Source: CAYGUI01 sp964353115 (lineage in GTDB: Bacteria > Pseudomonadota > Gammaproteobacteria > JAGOUU01). Taken from it: a stretch of DNA of 60,738 nt. The notes under the pieces are model-generated. The model saw nothing but the letters and a program-made list of their open reading frames with translations. It was not told the origin of the DNA and ran no database searches. Both the position numbers and the translations under genes were made by a program. The stretch lies in NCBI GenBank assembly GCA_964353115.1, contig CAYGUI010000002.1:1-60738 (forward strand), in the 5' to 3' direction. Positions 18,301 through 27,384 of this stretch are shown piece by piece; the stretch's first letter is position 1; every line of letters starts with the position of its first letter.

Positions 18301-19265
18301 ATTCTTGGATCGACCAGTCATCATATGTTGGTAATAAGGATGTTTATAAAAAAATTCATATGGATAATAATTTAAATTTCTGGTATTGGAAATTAGTAAA
18401 TAATACTCCAACACTTTACGTGTATGTTTACAAAGATCAAGCTGAGAAAAAAGCCATTGATTATAATAAATCAGGCACGTATCAAGTTGAAAATAAACTC
18501 GTCAATAAAATAACAGGTGATATATCTATTGCTCCAAATGCTGCGGCTAGTGCAAAACAAAAATCTGGTGCAAATTTATTATTTAATGTTGACTTTGATA
18601 CAAATAGTAATTTACGTGCTAGAGAAAATACACATAATTTAACCGTATTTGATCCAACATCCGCTAACGAGCAACCAAAAGCAATAAATTGTTTAGATAA
18701 AGTAGATGCTTTAGATAATAGATCTTGCGTACTATTTTATGCTGATAGATGTGAAAATGTATTTGTTGCTGGAGATGGAAGCAAGGTTTTATCTACAGTG
18801 ACTGATGCAAATTGTGGCTCTGATACTTTAATTAAAAGAAGAATTGCTCGTGCAAAATATCATCAGCCTGGAGTAAAAACCTTCAAGCAAGATTATAAAA
18901 ATGTAATATTTATTGAATTTGAGGCTGTTAATAATAATGGAAATTTATCAGCTAGTATTGTTGGTGATGAAGAAATTAATAATGATCCAGGTCGTCAGGC
19001 TGATGCAATCATTTGTAAAGATAATGCTGATTCAAGCAATAATCGACAATGTGTTTTCATAAGCGAAGATTCTTGTCTTCGTGTAAGTATTGATAATTTT
19101 TCAGGTAGAGAAACTGCTCGTTCAGTTGATAGAAACTGTGGTTACGGTACAACGCAAAAACTTGTACAAATAAAGCAAGAATTTGCTGAGCCAGGTAAAA
19201 GAGCATATAACGATAAATTTTTAAATGCAGTATCAATTGACTTTATAGTCAGCATTACACCATGA
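15339..19265 (+). CDS. giant exported protein with Cys-rich head and two C-terminal four-Cys repeats
   Basis: This 1308-aa protein is preceded by AGAGGATCAAGG. It has a signal peptide (residues about 1-25) and then a Cys-rich head (about 50-305) made of CPS, CPxGY and GALC-type motifs spaced like small disulfide modules. A hydrophobic Ala-rich stretch lies at about 314-345 and could be membrane-active, and a long mixed region follows. Near the C-terminus are two tandem repeats whose first cysteines are C1118 and C1226, spaced 108 residues. Each follows the order CxD/CKD, R-x-C, C, CG. The same repeat fills the next protein. The architecture suggests a surface adhesin or toxin-like protein; that is inference. 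I do not recognise a named family. Confidence 0.8.
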   Translation: MTFRKITASFVLFTYLVSITATSFALNSPLSKIISSGNQDAKRISEVLTGGIADTGRGWCWKSNYYKDDPRPLSDCPSNKEKVGALCFPFCPEGYRRLPGDITGICYANCPSNSTDTLLFCGFSTSCDTQFFKSGVMPSCPKKSIIGRRPYTAKCTASRWKKIVTLGTICLARRYLKCKNDRVLGSGGSLLCYDRCPSNMSINGVGDCYAGCPSGWTSHGLLCNNQPAMNCQNEPRMAAGSKPLCPKSSNGAGALGTPLQCPPHRERDGALCYTPCNPGYDRTAGFCWQECSNSFFPSSCASACAISSGTCGSVIANQVIAPVMAVVTILVTALSAGTAAPAMKAANAGMKVAANTAKVGRISTRVARAGQRISGSLLRSSSRILQKVGQKLGTYSTTIATHTSKSFAKQVAVNLAKSAVARSFAVGVRVGCQEGMKPHLAQNKDLAYVCTAASAATAIVANVGLTAASGVAGYSGKELFNGIAPTGLAGVKNTFSFTTALPVLANLASMGVDMRKYASCQDEVAKATTASAVSMHCKKYASIINELKRINQVNTKNNENDFTNLVNLSKQGWASAAANSFRLENFPAINKQNCDNLEILRQNGMCRVAGLFIKSDTPFSYIDFTKDTKSNDIILTDYTDVGFTLEEAMECNNGAANDKCQFAAVIVNSNIPNVLNPLIEVQKLVQSTNFQQTFGLPTGTVSQDVNVSPMEKLICKEINNKARLEDPNAGIQISDANCRKIIDSYEKFYQSGDLSNIDLDLDTISGNLTDKEEVEWRLKMELSNSIFETSKAIQESDRVNSILNKVIDEVERQGFNRDDASKYAGVIIDTIATAVSKKSAEAQAREIYEDPYFWLGVASAVDPTGLVAVIDAFLSDKCQTISSLPFSQVIRDPRFSLDNVNKYYAFKYGVQALNASASNGIVHPETVFDHDRWFAAVVDNDELFGYVSDLKDVRVDGSRVNVVKDGKSAIEMMIEVMPSLPEFSRLNYSWIDQSSYVGNKDVYKKIHMDNNLNFWYWKLVNNTPTLYVYVYKDQAEKKAIDYNKSGTYQVENKLVNKITGDISIAPNAAASAKQKSGANLLFNVDFDTNSNLRARENTHNLTVFDPTSANEQPKAINCLDKVDALDNRSCVLFYADRCENVFVAGDGSKVLSTVTDANCGSDTLIKRRIARAKYHQPGVKTFKQDYKNVIFIEFEAVNNNGNLSASIVGDEEINNDPGRQADAIICKDNADSSNNRQCVFISEDSCLRVSIDNFSGRETARSVDRNCGYGTTQKLVQIKQEFAEPGKRAYNDKFLNAVSIDFIVSITP

Positions 19266-19275
19266 GGAATGTAAT

Positions 19276-22200
19276 ATGAAATCAATATTAAAATTATTGC
19301 TTCTAATTTTTTTTGCAAGCTGTTATGCAGAAGAGTTGACTGTAAAAATTGAAAAGGGTCCAATAATTAATTTGAATGATCAAGCAGATATTTTAGCGGC
19401 TAATTGTAAAAATGATATCGATCAAGATAATAATAGAGAATGTGTTGTAATAAAAAGAAGTAAATGTATAAAAATATTATTTAATAATTTTAATGGTAGG
19501 GAAATATCAAGAACTGATGATAATACCTGTGGTTTTGATACTCCAGCAAAAAAAATAATAGCTGAGAGAGAATATTTTAAAAAAGGTGAAAAAGCTCATA
19601 AAAAAGAATTTAGTGAAATTGGCGCAATTAGATTTGATGTAAGATTAGGAAATGATACGCCAGTTATTGATATGATTGGTCATAGAAATATTATAGATAT
19701 GACTGGCGATCAATACGCTGTAAACTGTAAAGATCAGATTTTCCCAAATAATTTACGTGAGTGTTTTATTGCCTATGATAATAAATGTATAAAATTATAT
19801 TTTGATAATGATACAGGGGTAGAAAATACTGCTGCGAAAACAGAAGATACTAGCTGTAATGCATCGCAATCAGGGCGCGGAAAATTAAAAGAAAATTATA
19901 TTCAAGATGGAAGAAAAGCTCATAGACCATACCTAGAAGATTATTTAAAAATTAATTTTAAATTTACAGGTTCGAATTTACAAATAATAGATAATTCAAA
20001 TAATAAAACGACGTCTTTTACATATCCTTCAAATCAAACGCCGGATGCTGTAAATTGTCTTGATGAAATTTTTCCAGGAAACAATAGGCAATGTTTTTTA
20101 ATTTATTCTGATAAATGTATTAAAGTTACTTTAAATAATTATAGTTCTGAAACTGTTGCTGAAGAGGCAGATAATAGTTGTAATTATAGTAGTAAAGAAG
20201 GTCGTAATTCTATTCGTGATAAATTTTCTAAAAAAGGCGTTCAATATAGTAATGAAAATTTTATAAAAAATATTGCTCTTAAATTTGACGTTAAAAAAAA
20301 TAATAATGGTAAATTATCTGCTGATATATTAGATATAAGAAATATTTTAAATAAAGACTCTTCAGACTCTCCATCCGCAGTTATTTGTAAAAATAAAGTA
20401 GACTCATCTAATAACAGTAGAGAGTGTGTATATTTTTATCCTGAGTATTGTTTGCGTATAAATTTAGGTAATTTTAGTGGGATTGAGCTGAGTAAAACAA
20501 AAGATGTTAGCTGTGGTTACTCTATTAAAAATAATTTAGATAAAGTTCTTGAAGAGCTAAGAGAGGATGGTGAAAAGGCTTTTATTGATAATTTTTTTCC
20601 ATCGATACCATATAAATTTAATTTAAAATTAAACAAACCATATAATGGTCAGGATGATATTACAAAGAATACGGTAACTATAAATGATATAGCTTATCAT
20701 TTTACGGATAGGCAAATTACTCAAGTTCTTAATTTTATACCAGCATTTTATTGTAAAGATGTAAATTTAGACAATAAAGTGGAATGTGTAGAGGTTTTAG
20801 CTGATCATTGTATTAGAACTACTTTTTTAAATAAAGAATTTGATCCACAGGGTAAAAATTTTAAGGATATTTATGAATCGCAAATAACAGATGAAAAGTG
20901 TGGTTATTTAACAACGGAGTTATATAATATTTCAGCTAATGAATTAGCTGCTCAAAAAAAATCTGAAAGAAAATTTATCAATTCCCCATTTTACGATAAG
21001 CCTTCGGAGCAATTAGAAGTAAAAGTAGAAAGAGTTCCGTGGTTTTCAATACATGCTTCACCAGTCCTTACTCTTTCTGCCGGCGGTAAGTTTATTGTAA
21101 AACCTTTTATAGAAACAAAAGAAAGAGATTACTTATTTAACCAGTATGGAATTGATAGACCATATAGTATTATTTGTAAAAGGAGTAATTCTGCAAATGT
21201 AATAGATTGTGAGGTTATTAATGATAATAGTTGCCATGTTTTGCAATTTGATGCAACTAGTTATGATTATAAAAATACTAAAATTAGCAATAGTTGCACA
21301 AAATTCTCTAAAGGTAATATTACAGTAGATTTTAGTGCTCCTAATGGATATACATCAACAGCACCTTCAAATTATATTCAGTTAGAAAAATCTTATAAAG
21401 ATTATTTTTTATCAGCAGCTCCTAATATGCGCGGAACAGTAGTAGATAGCATATATGGAAATAATGATCATAGTTTTGTATTTCCAAGAGATAAAGATGG
21501 TTATTTAAATCTTAAAATTACAAATGTTGGTCGCCAGGATATTAATGTACCAATAACTATTTCTAATGTAGCTGGTATAGCATGTCAAAATCACAAATTA
21601 TTTCCAGGAACTTCATCGATTCCTGCGCCAAATATTGATAGTAGAAATTTATATTTTAGAGATAATAAATACTATCCGGCTTCTACATGGTGTTTAGCAA
21701 TCGGTGAGAATTCTTGTGAATATATAGAAATAAATAGTTCCGCTGAAGTTGTGTCACGAAAAAGAGATAATGATTGTGGTTATGTTTCAAATAAAAAACT
21801 AGAGCGTTCATTATGGTATGATCTATTTTTTCTTCAACCGGATTTACAATATTTAGTACCAGATAAAGATGCGCTATTTACCTATCATTATTTAATAGCT
21901 ATTGATTGGAAAAAAACAAACTCTCCTGTTTTTAGTTCTTCGGTGAGTGTATTTGATAGAAATAAATATTATTTTAATTATGGTTCTGAACTCAAATTTT
22001 GGATTGATCATTCAACCAATACTCCAATGGCTCAGGCCAGCATATTTCCAGATCTTATAAGTTCAGATGATCCAAAAAAAGTAATTTTTATTGATAAACA
22101 AGTTGGTTTTGATCCACCAAATGATAATTCTACAGCTATTGCTGCAGGATGCAAAAAAATAACCAAGGATAATCCTGATTATCGAGAATGTATTTTAGTT

Positions 22201-25200
22201 TTTGAGAATGGTTGCCATTTATTTGAACTTAATAATGAAAGTGGTGAAATAAAAAAAGCTTCATTAAGAAAAATTAAAGAATGTGGTTATAAAACACAAA
22301 AACAATTTTCTTATGCGAATGATTTTATAAAAGATTTAGAACTTCATAAGGATAAAACTTTAAAAATTGAATGGTTTAAAAAGCCAAGAGCTAATTTAAC
22401 ATTTGAAAAACAGCAATTTTCTGGTGCTGATAGGATTATTGTTTCTTCAGAAAATCGTACTGATAAAATAGTCGATCAAAATACAATATATAGAAAAAAT
22501 ACCGAAACATTTAACCCAGTTGCTGCTGTTTGTAAAGATGTGGATGCTAATGATCCAAATAATCGCGAATGTTTAATTGTATATCGTGATAAATGTGATT
22601 ATTTTAAAATAGATAATATGACTTCTGTTGAAGTTCCAAATAGTCGAGAAGTAAGAGAAGATTGTGGTTATTTGATTACCTCTCGTTATGTTGAGGCTAA
22701 GAAGTTTTTAGATGCTCAAAAAGATGAAACGCAAAAAATTATTTTGAATGATTTTCAAGCTTCTGATATTCAATTAGTTTTTTCATTACAAAATCAGCGT
22801 CCTATAATTAGTGCAGTAGGAATTACAACGCCAATCATAGATAGTTTGTATAAAACAGTTAATCTTGATTTTGCATTGGCTGCAGCTTGTAAAGATGAAG
22901 ACCGAGTCAATAATATTGGTTTTAGGGAATGTTTAGTCATATTTAAAGATGAATGTCATAAGTTTTTATTGGATAAATTAACAGGAGATATTAAAACAGG
23001 ATCAAAAGAAATTTTAACTAGTTGTGGAGCAAGTACTAAAGATAAATTTAATATCGCAAATAATTTTTATACTTCAAATCAAGTTAGCCAGGGTCAAAGC
23101 ATAAAAGGTAACGGTTACTATTCTCCAATAATTGAATTATCATTTATTTTAGATAGCTTAGGCTGGTTTTCGACAACTAAAGCGCCGGTTATTAAAGATT
23201 TGACCAATAGTAAAATAATAAGTGATCAATACTCAAAATCCTCAATTAGCAGTCGTTTTGCAGCAGCTGCTGCTTGTCAGCCATCAAAAAATTTGCCACC
23301 AGATTTTATAGAATGTTTAATTATTTATCCTGATAGCTGTAGATATTTTAAAATTGATCCTTACACTGGCGTAAAAATAGCAAATTCAGAAGAGATTAGA
23401 ACTTTTTGTGGCTATGAAGAAATTAATAAATATTATGTTTCTTCAAAATTTTATGACCCACTTACTTTAAATACGCAGAAAATTGCAACTAAAGATTACC
23501 ATCCTGTTATTGATACATTAAATTTTTCATTAAGAAGAGATCAAAATTTAAATGTAGATAATATAAAAATAGTATCCTCATCATCTGGATATAATATTAT
23601 TAATGTATCAGATTATATAGGAGGGCCTTATCCAAATATTGAATATGCTGCAGCTGCAGTATGTAAAGATCCTAGTCCTAATAATGAAGAAATTAGAGAG
23701 TGCTTATTAATTTTCAAAGATCAGTGTTTGCATTTTAAAATAAATAGTTACACAAGTTTTTATTATGAGCCAGGAAATATGTTTAGTCATAATAGATTAA
23801 AAGATAGGTGGAATAATTGCGGTTACTCTAATGTTAAAAAATATAAAGTAGCTAATGATTTTTATGAATCACAAATAAATTCAAGTGATAAAATACAGAC
23901 AGATAGGTATGTTAGACCAAAAATTCCACTTAACTTTAGCTTAAGTAACAATACTAATTCTCCAGTTATTGCAAGTGATCAGTTATCTGATCCTATAATA
24001 AAAGAAGATTATACGTTGCCATTTTTATCTACCCCAGAGAGCTCTGTAGCTGCTGGGTGTAAAGATTATCCGCTAAATCCAGCTCAAAAAGAATGTTTAG
24101 TAGTCTTTAAAGATTATTGTAGTTCTTTTAGGATTGACTCATATACTGGTGATATTAATGTAACTACTCAGTCATATCCTAGTGATTGTGGATATAGTAC
24201 ATTAGCAAAATATCTTTACGCTTTAAAATTCTTAGAGACTGTTGAAAAAGATCAAAAAGTAGTAAATTCTGATTTTTTACCACCATTGTTAAAATTATCT
24301 TTTAATAAAGATAGGTTTTATAGCACTGAAATTACAGGTATTGGTCGTACTAGTCCTATAATTGATAAATTCTATATAATAGGAGCTCTTCCTAATCAGG
24401 AATACGCCGAAGCTGCAGTTTGCCAAGATCCTGACGTAAATAATAACTCAAAAAGAAGATGTATGTTGATATTTGCTAACGAATGTCATTCTTTTGATAT
24501 TAATTCTTATACGGGAGATATTAATACGGCTAGTAAATCTATTACTACTACTTGTGGTTATAGTACTTCAGCCAAATTTAGAAATGCTAATGCATTTTAT
24601 ATGTTGCAAACGAAAGTAGATCAAAAAATTGCAGGTGCTAAATTTGCTGATCCAAACTGCTCATTACCTGATAGTAAATTAAAAGAGCTTGATGATTTTA
24701 TATTAAACAAATTTACTGGTTACTATCAAAATGATACTAATTTTATAAATATTAAATTGGATTTATCACGTTCAATAGATCGTCAATTTAATATTTCAAC
24801 TTGTAGTTCAGCAGATCCTTTGCCAGCAAAAATTGTGGAGTATAAAAATTTACTTAACACTGATGCATGTAATCTGGTATTAAAAACAATGAGTTTAGAT
24901 CTTGTTGGTGATAAAAGTAGAAATTTTTATACGTATGTTAATTCTCGTAAATTAATTAATACTTCTTTGCCTACAGTAACTAATCCATATAGCTTGGATA
25001 TTGATAAATTAAATTTATATAACTCAGGTATGAGTGATATGGATTTTATAACTGAATTTTTGGCAACGATACAAAATATAACAGCCAATAATTTTAGATC
25101 TGATTGGAATTGTAATATTAATGCGACTACAAATACTGCTACTAACATCGCGGCATTTAGTCGTGAGAACAGAATTGAACAAAATTTAGTTGCTAATAGA

Positions 25201-25527
25201 AATATTGCTAATAATACCAAAATAATGGATGGTCAAGCACAAAGAACTATATTATTTACTGCAAAAGAGCTTGATATATACTCAGCATTAAATTTAAACA
25301 TTAATATTAATATTCAGCCAGCAAATTGTGGAATAGTAGCTCTGTGTTTAAATAACTATGAATTTGATATTAAAGACGTATTAAGATTAACTAAAAGCTT
25401 AAAATCTCTAAAACTTAATATCGATACACAATGTTTTGCAAATAGAGGAAATGCTATAGTTAATGTTCCGTTATTGGTGTATTTTGATAGTAGTTGTAAT
25501 AGTGGTAATATGAGCCTTTCTTCTTAG
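19276..25527 (+). CDS. giant exported repeat protein with about fourteen four-Cys repeats
   Basis: This 2083-aa protein starts 10 bases after the previous stop and has a short signal peptide (ILKLLLLIFFASCYA). Almost the whole chain is a tandem repeat. The first cysteine of each unit is at 44, 151, 261, 371, 493, 634, 770, 959, 1086, 1205, 1334, 1463, 1595 and 1716. The typical unit reads A-x-x-C-K-D, 5-9 residues, RECL, I-F-x-D-x-C, F-x-I-D-x-x-T-G, then about 15 residues and CGY. Four cysteines per unit suggest two disulfides. Units 1-4 are about 110 residues apart and units 8-14 about 119-132, so two subclasses exist; units 5-7 are diverged. The C-terminal 360 residues lack the repeat. No known domain is recognised; a surface or host-contact role is inferred. 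Confidence 0.82.
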   Translation: MKSILKLLLLIFFASCYAEELTVKIEKGPIINLNDQADILAANCKNDIDQDNNRECVVIKRSKCIKILFNNFNGREISRTDDNTCGFDTPAKKIIAEREYFKKGEKAHKKEFSEIGAIRFDVRLGNDTPVIDMIGHRNIIDMTGDQYAVNCKDQIFPNNLRECFIAYDNKCIKLYFDNDTGVENTAAKTEDTSCNASQSGRGKLKENYIQDGRKAHRPYLEDYLKINFKFTGSNLQIIDNSNNKTTSFTYPSNQTPDAVNCLDEIFPGNNRQCFLIYSDKCIKVTLNNYSSETVAEEADNSCNYSSKEGRNSIRDKFSKKGVQYSNENFIKNIALKFDVKKNNNGKLSADILDIRNILNKDSSDSPSAVICKNKVDSSNNSRECVYFYPEYCLRINLGNFSGIELSKTKDVSCGYSIKNNLDKVLEELREDGEKAFIDNFFPSIPYKFNLKLNKPYNGQDDITKNTVTINDIAYHFTDRQITQVLNFIPAFYCKDVNLDNKVECVEVLADHCIRTTFLNKEFDPQGKNFKDIYESQITDEKCGYLTTELYNISANELAAQKKSERKFINSPFYDKPSEQLEVKVERVPWFSIHASPVLTLSAGGKFIVKPFIETKERDYLFNQYGIDRPYSIICKRSNSANVIDCEVINDNSCHVLQFDATSYDYKNTKISNSCTKFSKGNITVDFSAPNGYTSTAPSNYIQLEKSYKDYFLSAAPNMRGTVVDSIYGNNDHSFVFPRDKDGYLNLKITNVGRQDINVPITISNVAGIACQNHKLFPGTSSIPAPNIDSRNLYFRDNKYYPASTWCLAIGENSCEYIEINSSAEVVSRKRDNDCGYVSNKKLERSLWYDLFFLQPDLQYLVPDKDALFTYHYLIAIDWKKTNSPVFSSSVSVFDRNKYYFNYGSELKFWIDHSTNTPMAQASIFPDLISSDDPKKVIFIDKQVGFDPPNDNSTAIAAGCKKITKDNPDYRECILVFENGCHLFELNNESGEIKKASLRKIKECGYKTQKQFSYANDFIKDLELHKDKTLKIEWFKKPRANLTFEKQQFSGADRIIVSSENRTDKIVDQNTIYRKNTETFNPVAAVCKDVDANDPNNRECLIVYRDKCDYFKIDNMTSVEVPNSREVREDCGYLITSRYVEAKKFLDAQKDETQKIILNDFQASDIQLVFSLQNQRPIISAVGITTPIIDSLYKTVNLDFALAAACKDEDRVNNIGFRECLVIFKDECHKFLLDKLTGDIKTGSKEILTSCGASTKDKFNIANNFYTSNQVSQGQSIKGNGYYSPIIELSFILDSLGWFSTTKAPVIKDLTNSKIISDQYSKSSISSRFAAAAACQPSKNLPPDFIECLIIYPDSCRYFKIDPYTGVKIANSEEIRTFCGYEEINKYYVSSKFYDPLTLNTQKIATKDYHPVIDTLNFSLRRDQNLNVDNIKIVSSSSGYNIINVSDYIGGPYPNIEYAAAAVCKDPSPNNEEIRECLLIFKDQCLHFKINSYTSFYYEPGNMFSHNRLKDRWNNCGYSNVKKYKVANDFYESQINSSDKIQTDRYVRPKIPLNFSLSNNTNSPVIASDQLSDPIIKEDYTLPFLSTPESSVAAGCKDYPLNPAQKECLVVFKDYCSSFRIDSYTGDINVTTQSYPSDCGYSTLAKYLYALKFLETVEKDQKVVNSDFLPPLLKLSFNKDRFYSTEITGIGRTSPIIDKFYIIGALPNQEYAEAAVCQDPDVNNNSKRRCMLIFANECHSFDINSYTGDINTASKSITTTCGYSTSAKFRNANAFYMLQTKVDQKIAGAKFADPNCSLPDSKLKELDDFILNKFTGYYQNDTNFINIKLDLSRSIDRQFNISTCSSADPLPAKIVEYKNLLNTDACNLVLKTMSLDLVGDKSRNFYTYVNSRKLINTSLPTVTNPYSLDIDKLNLYNSGMSDMDFITEFLATIQNITANNFRSDWNCNINATTNTATNIAAFSRENRIEQNLVANRNIANNTKIMDGQAQRTILFTAKELDIYSALNLNININIQPANCGIVALCLNNYEFDIKDVLRLTKSLKSLKLNIDTQCFANRGNAIVNVPLLVYFDSSCNSGNMSLSS

Positions 25528-25541
25528 TTAAAAGTAGTACC

Positions 25542-26273
25542 ATGAAAAAGAATATAATTGAACTTTACGGCATTCATGTCGCGGCAACAGCCTTACAAGA
25601 ATGCCCTGAAAATATAATAAAAATAGTTGCGATTGATGCTAAAAATAGCCCGAAAATAAATAGCCTGTTAAGCTTGGCGCGTAAATATGGAATTAGTATT
25701 GAAGTTCGCGCTGCTAAAAGGGCCGACGAAGAGTTGGCCCATCAGGGAATTTTTGTTGAATTAAAGGCACCTAAGCACAAGGGGCTGTCAGAGCTTGCAA
25801 GTTTTCTTGATAAAATAGCTGATAAAAAAGGTAAGCGAATTTTAATTTTAGATCAGGTGCAAGATCCGCGTAATTTGGGTGCTTGCCTACGCTCAGCTGA
25901 TGCAGCTGGTGTTGACTGTGTTATTTTGCCAGAAAAGCATAGCGCGCCACTATCAAGCGTTGCTTACAAATCTTCAGCTGGAGCGGCATTTTATTTACCA
26001 ATCTTTTACGTTAATAATTTGGCACAGAGCATACAAGTATTAAAAGATCATAATTTTTGGATTTATGGTAGTGATCTTAAAGCTCAAAAAACTTTGCATA
26101 ATATTGATTTTGCTGATAATTCAGTGATAGTCATGGGGTCGGAAGATACCGGGATTCGTGACTTAACAGCTAAAAGCTGCGACGAGCTGTTTTATATCCC
26201 AATGAAAGGACGCGTTGAGAGCCTTAATGTCTCGGTCGCAACGGGAATATCCTTGTTTTTTTGTGCAAAATAG
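25542..26273 (+). CDS. rlmB: 23S rRNA (guanosine-2'-O)-methyltransferase RlmB
   Basis: This SPOUT-class enzyme methylates G2251 of 23S rRNA using SAM. The 243-aa protein has an N-terminal substrate-binding domain (ELYGIHVAATAL) and the trefoil-knot catalytic motifs DQVQDPRNLGACLRSADAAG, VMGSEDTGIRDL and IPMKGRVESLNVSVATGI. The start is ATG 25542, 14 bases after the giant repeat gene, so it could be read through from that operon. The S6-S18-L9 genes follow. rlmB beside rpsF is a common gammaproteobacterial arrangement. Confidence 0.93.
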   Translation: MKKNIIELYGIHVAATALQECPENIIKIVAIDAKNSPKINSLLSLARKYGISIEVRAAKRADEELAHQGIFVELKAPKHKGLSELASFLDKIADKKGKRILILDQVQDPRNLGACLRSADAAGVDCVILPEKHSAPLSSVAYKSSAGAAFYLPIFYVNNLAQSIQVLKDHNFWIYGSDLKAQKTLHNIDFADNSVIVMGSEDTGIRDLTAKSCDELFYIPMKGRVESLNVSVATGISLFFCAK

Positions 26274-26344
26274 GTTACCATTCTTGCTTACCTTTCTTTG
26301 GCATGGGGTCAAAGATTACTATTAATAAACCATAAGGTGACAAA

Positions 26345-26737
26345 ATGAGACACTATGAAGTGGTATTCATGGTCCATCCGGATCAAAGCGATCAAGTAAC
26401 TGTAATGATCGAAAAATATAAGACTTTAGTTGAAAGTAATGGCGGTAAAATCCACCGTTTAGAAGACTGGGGTCGTCGTCAATTAGCTTATCCTATCAAT
26501 AAAGTTCGCAAAGCTCATTATGTATTAATGAACATTGAATGTGAGCCAAGCGTACAATTTGAGCTAAAAGAATTATTTACTTTCAATGACGCTGTTATGC
26601 GTTATTTAATTTTAGCAAAAGAAGAAGCTTGTACTGAAAAATCTTTTATCATGAATCCTCCAGAGAAAAGTGAGGATGATAAAAAAGGTAGAAGAGATGA
26701 TAAAGGTAGAAGAGATAGAAACGAAAATGCTGCATAG
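26345..26737 (+). CDS. rpsF: 30S ribosomal protein S6
   Basis: S6 binds 16S rRNA as a partner of S18 in the platform of the small subunit. It begins MRHYEVVFMVHPDQS and contains the RLEDWGRRQLAYPI segment typical of the family. The 130-aa protein has a charged C-terminal tail (DDKKGRRDDKGRRDRNE). AAGGTGAC just upstream is the ribosome binding site. It is the first gene of rpsF-rpsR-rplI. Confidence 0.97.
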   Translation: MRHYEVVFMVHPDQSDQVTVMIEKYKTLVESNGGKIHRLEDWGRRQLAYPINKVRKAHYVLMNIECEPSVQFELKELFTFNDAVMRYLILAKEEACTEKSFIMNPPEKSEDDKKGRRDDKGRRDRNENAA

Positions 26738-26745
26738 GTAATAAC

Positions 26746-26928
26746 ATGGCTAAAGAAAAGAAAAATTTTGATTACAAAGAAGATTTGAAAAAATATCTAA
26801 CAGAAACTTTTCAAATTACTCCTGCAAGAGTAAATGGTAACAGTGCAAAAGAACAACGTGCACTTAATAGAGCAGTTAAATTAGCGCGCTATTTAGCTCT
26901 AGTTCCATATACTGATCAACACAGATAG
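26746..26928 (+). CDS. rpsR: 30S ribosomal protein S18
   Basis: S18 is the S6 partner in the small subunit. Its 60 residues contain the conserved DYKEDLKKYLTE and QRALNRAVKLARYLALVPYTD segments. It is shorter than the 75-residue E. coli protein because the basic N-terminal part with its CRF motif is missing. It begins 9 bases after rpsF, with rplI 9 bases downstream. Confidence 0.95.
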   Translation: MAKEKKNFDYKEDLKKYLTETFQITPARVNGNSAKEQRALNRAVKLARYLALVPYTDQHR

Positions 26929-26937
26929 AGGTGTAAC

Positions 26938-27384
26938 ATGCAAGTAATTTTATTAGACAACATTAAAAATTTAGGTCGTTTAGGCGAAAAAGTTAAAGTT
27001 AAGGCTGGATTTGGTCGTAACTATCTTATCCCACAACAAAAAGCTGTATTTGCAACTAAAGACAACTTGGCAATGTTTGAATCGCGTCGTGCTGAATTTG
27101 AACAAAAAGCACAAGAAACTTTAGCTGGAGCGCAAAAAAGAGCCGAAGAGTTTAAAGATAAAAAAATCCTTATTGCTGCTAAAGCTAGTGAAGAAGGAAA
27201 ACTTTATGGCTCAGTTGGAACTCGTGAGATTTCTAAAGTAGCTAACGCTATGGGTCTTAATCTTGAAGCGAGTGAAATAATTCTAACAGAAGGCGTTATT
27301 CGCATGGTTGGCGAATATAACATCACTATATCATTACATAATGATGTTAACTTTGATCTTCCATTAGAAATTGTTGCAGAGTAG
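26938..27384 (+). CDS. rplI: 50S ribosomal protein L9
   Basis: L9 is a two-domain large-subunit protein: an N-terminal RNA-binding domain (MQVILLDNIKNLGRLGEKV, then GFGRNYLIPQQKAV), a long central helix and a C-terminal domain from about residue 80. Length 148 aa is normal. It is the last gene of the ribosomal cluster. Its 3' end overlaps the convergent engB gene by 38 bases, an unusually deep overlap of two essential-type genes. Confidence 0.96.
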   Translation: MQVILLDNIKNLGRLGEKVKVKAGFGRNYLIPQQKAVFATKDNLAMFESRRAEFEQKAQETLAGAQKRAEEFKDKKILIAAKASEEGKLYGSVGTREISKVANAMGLNLEASEIILTEGVIRMVGEYNITISLHNDVNFDLPLEIVAE

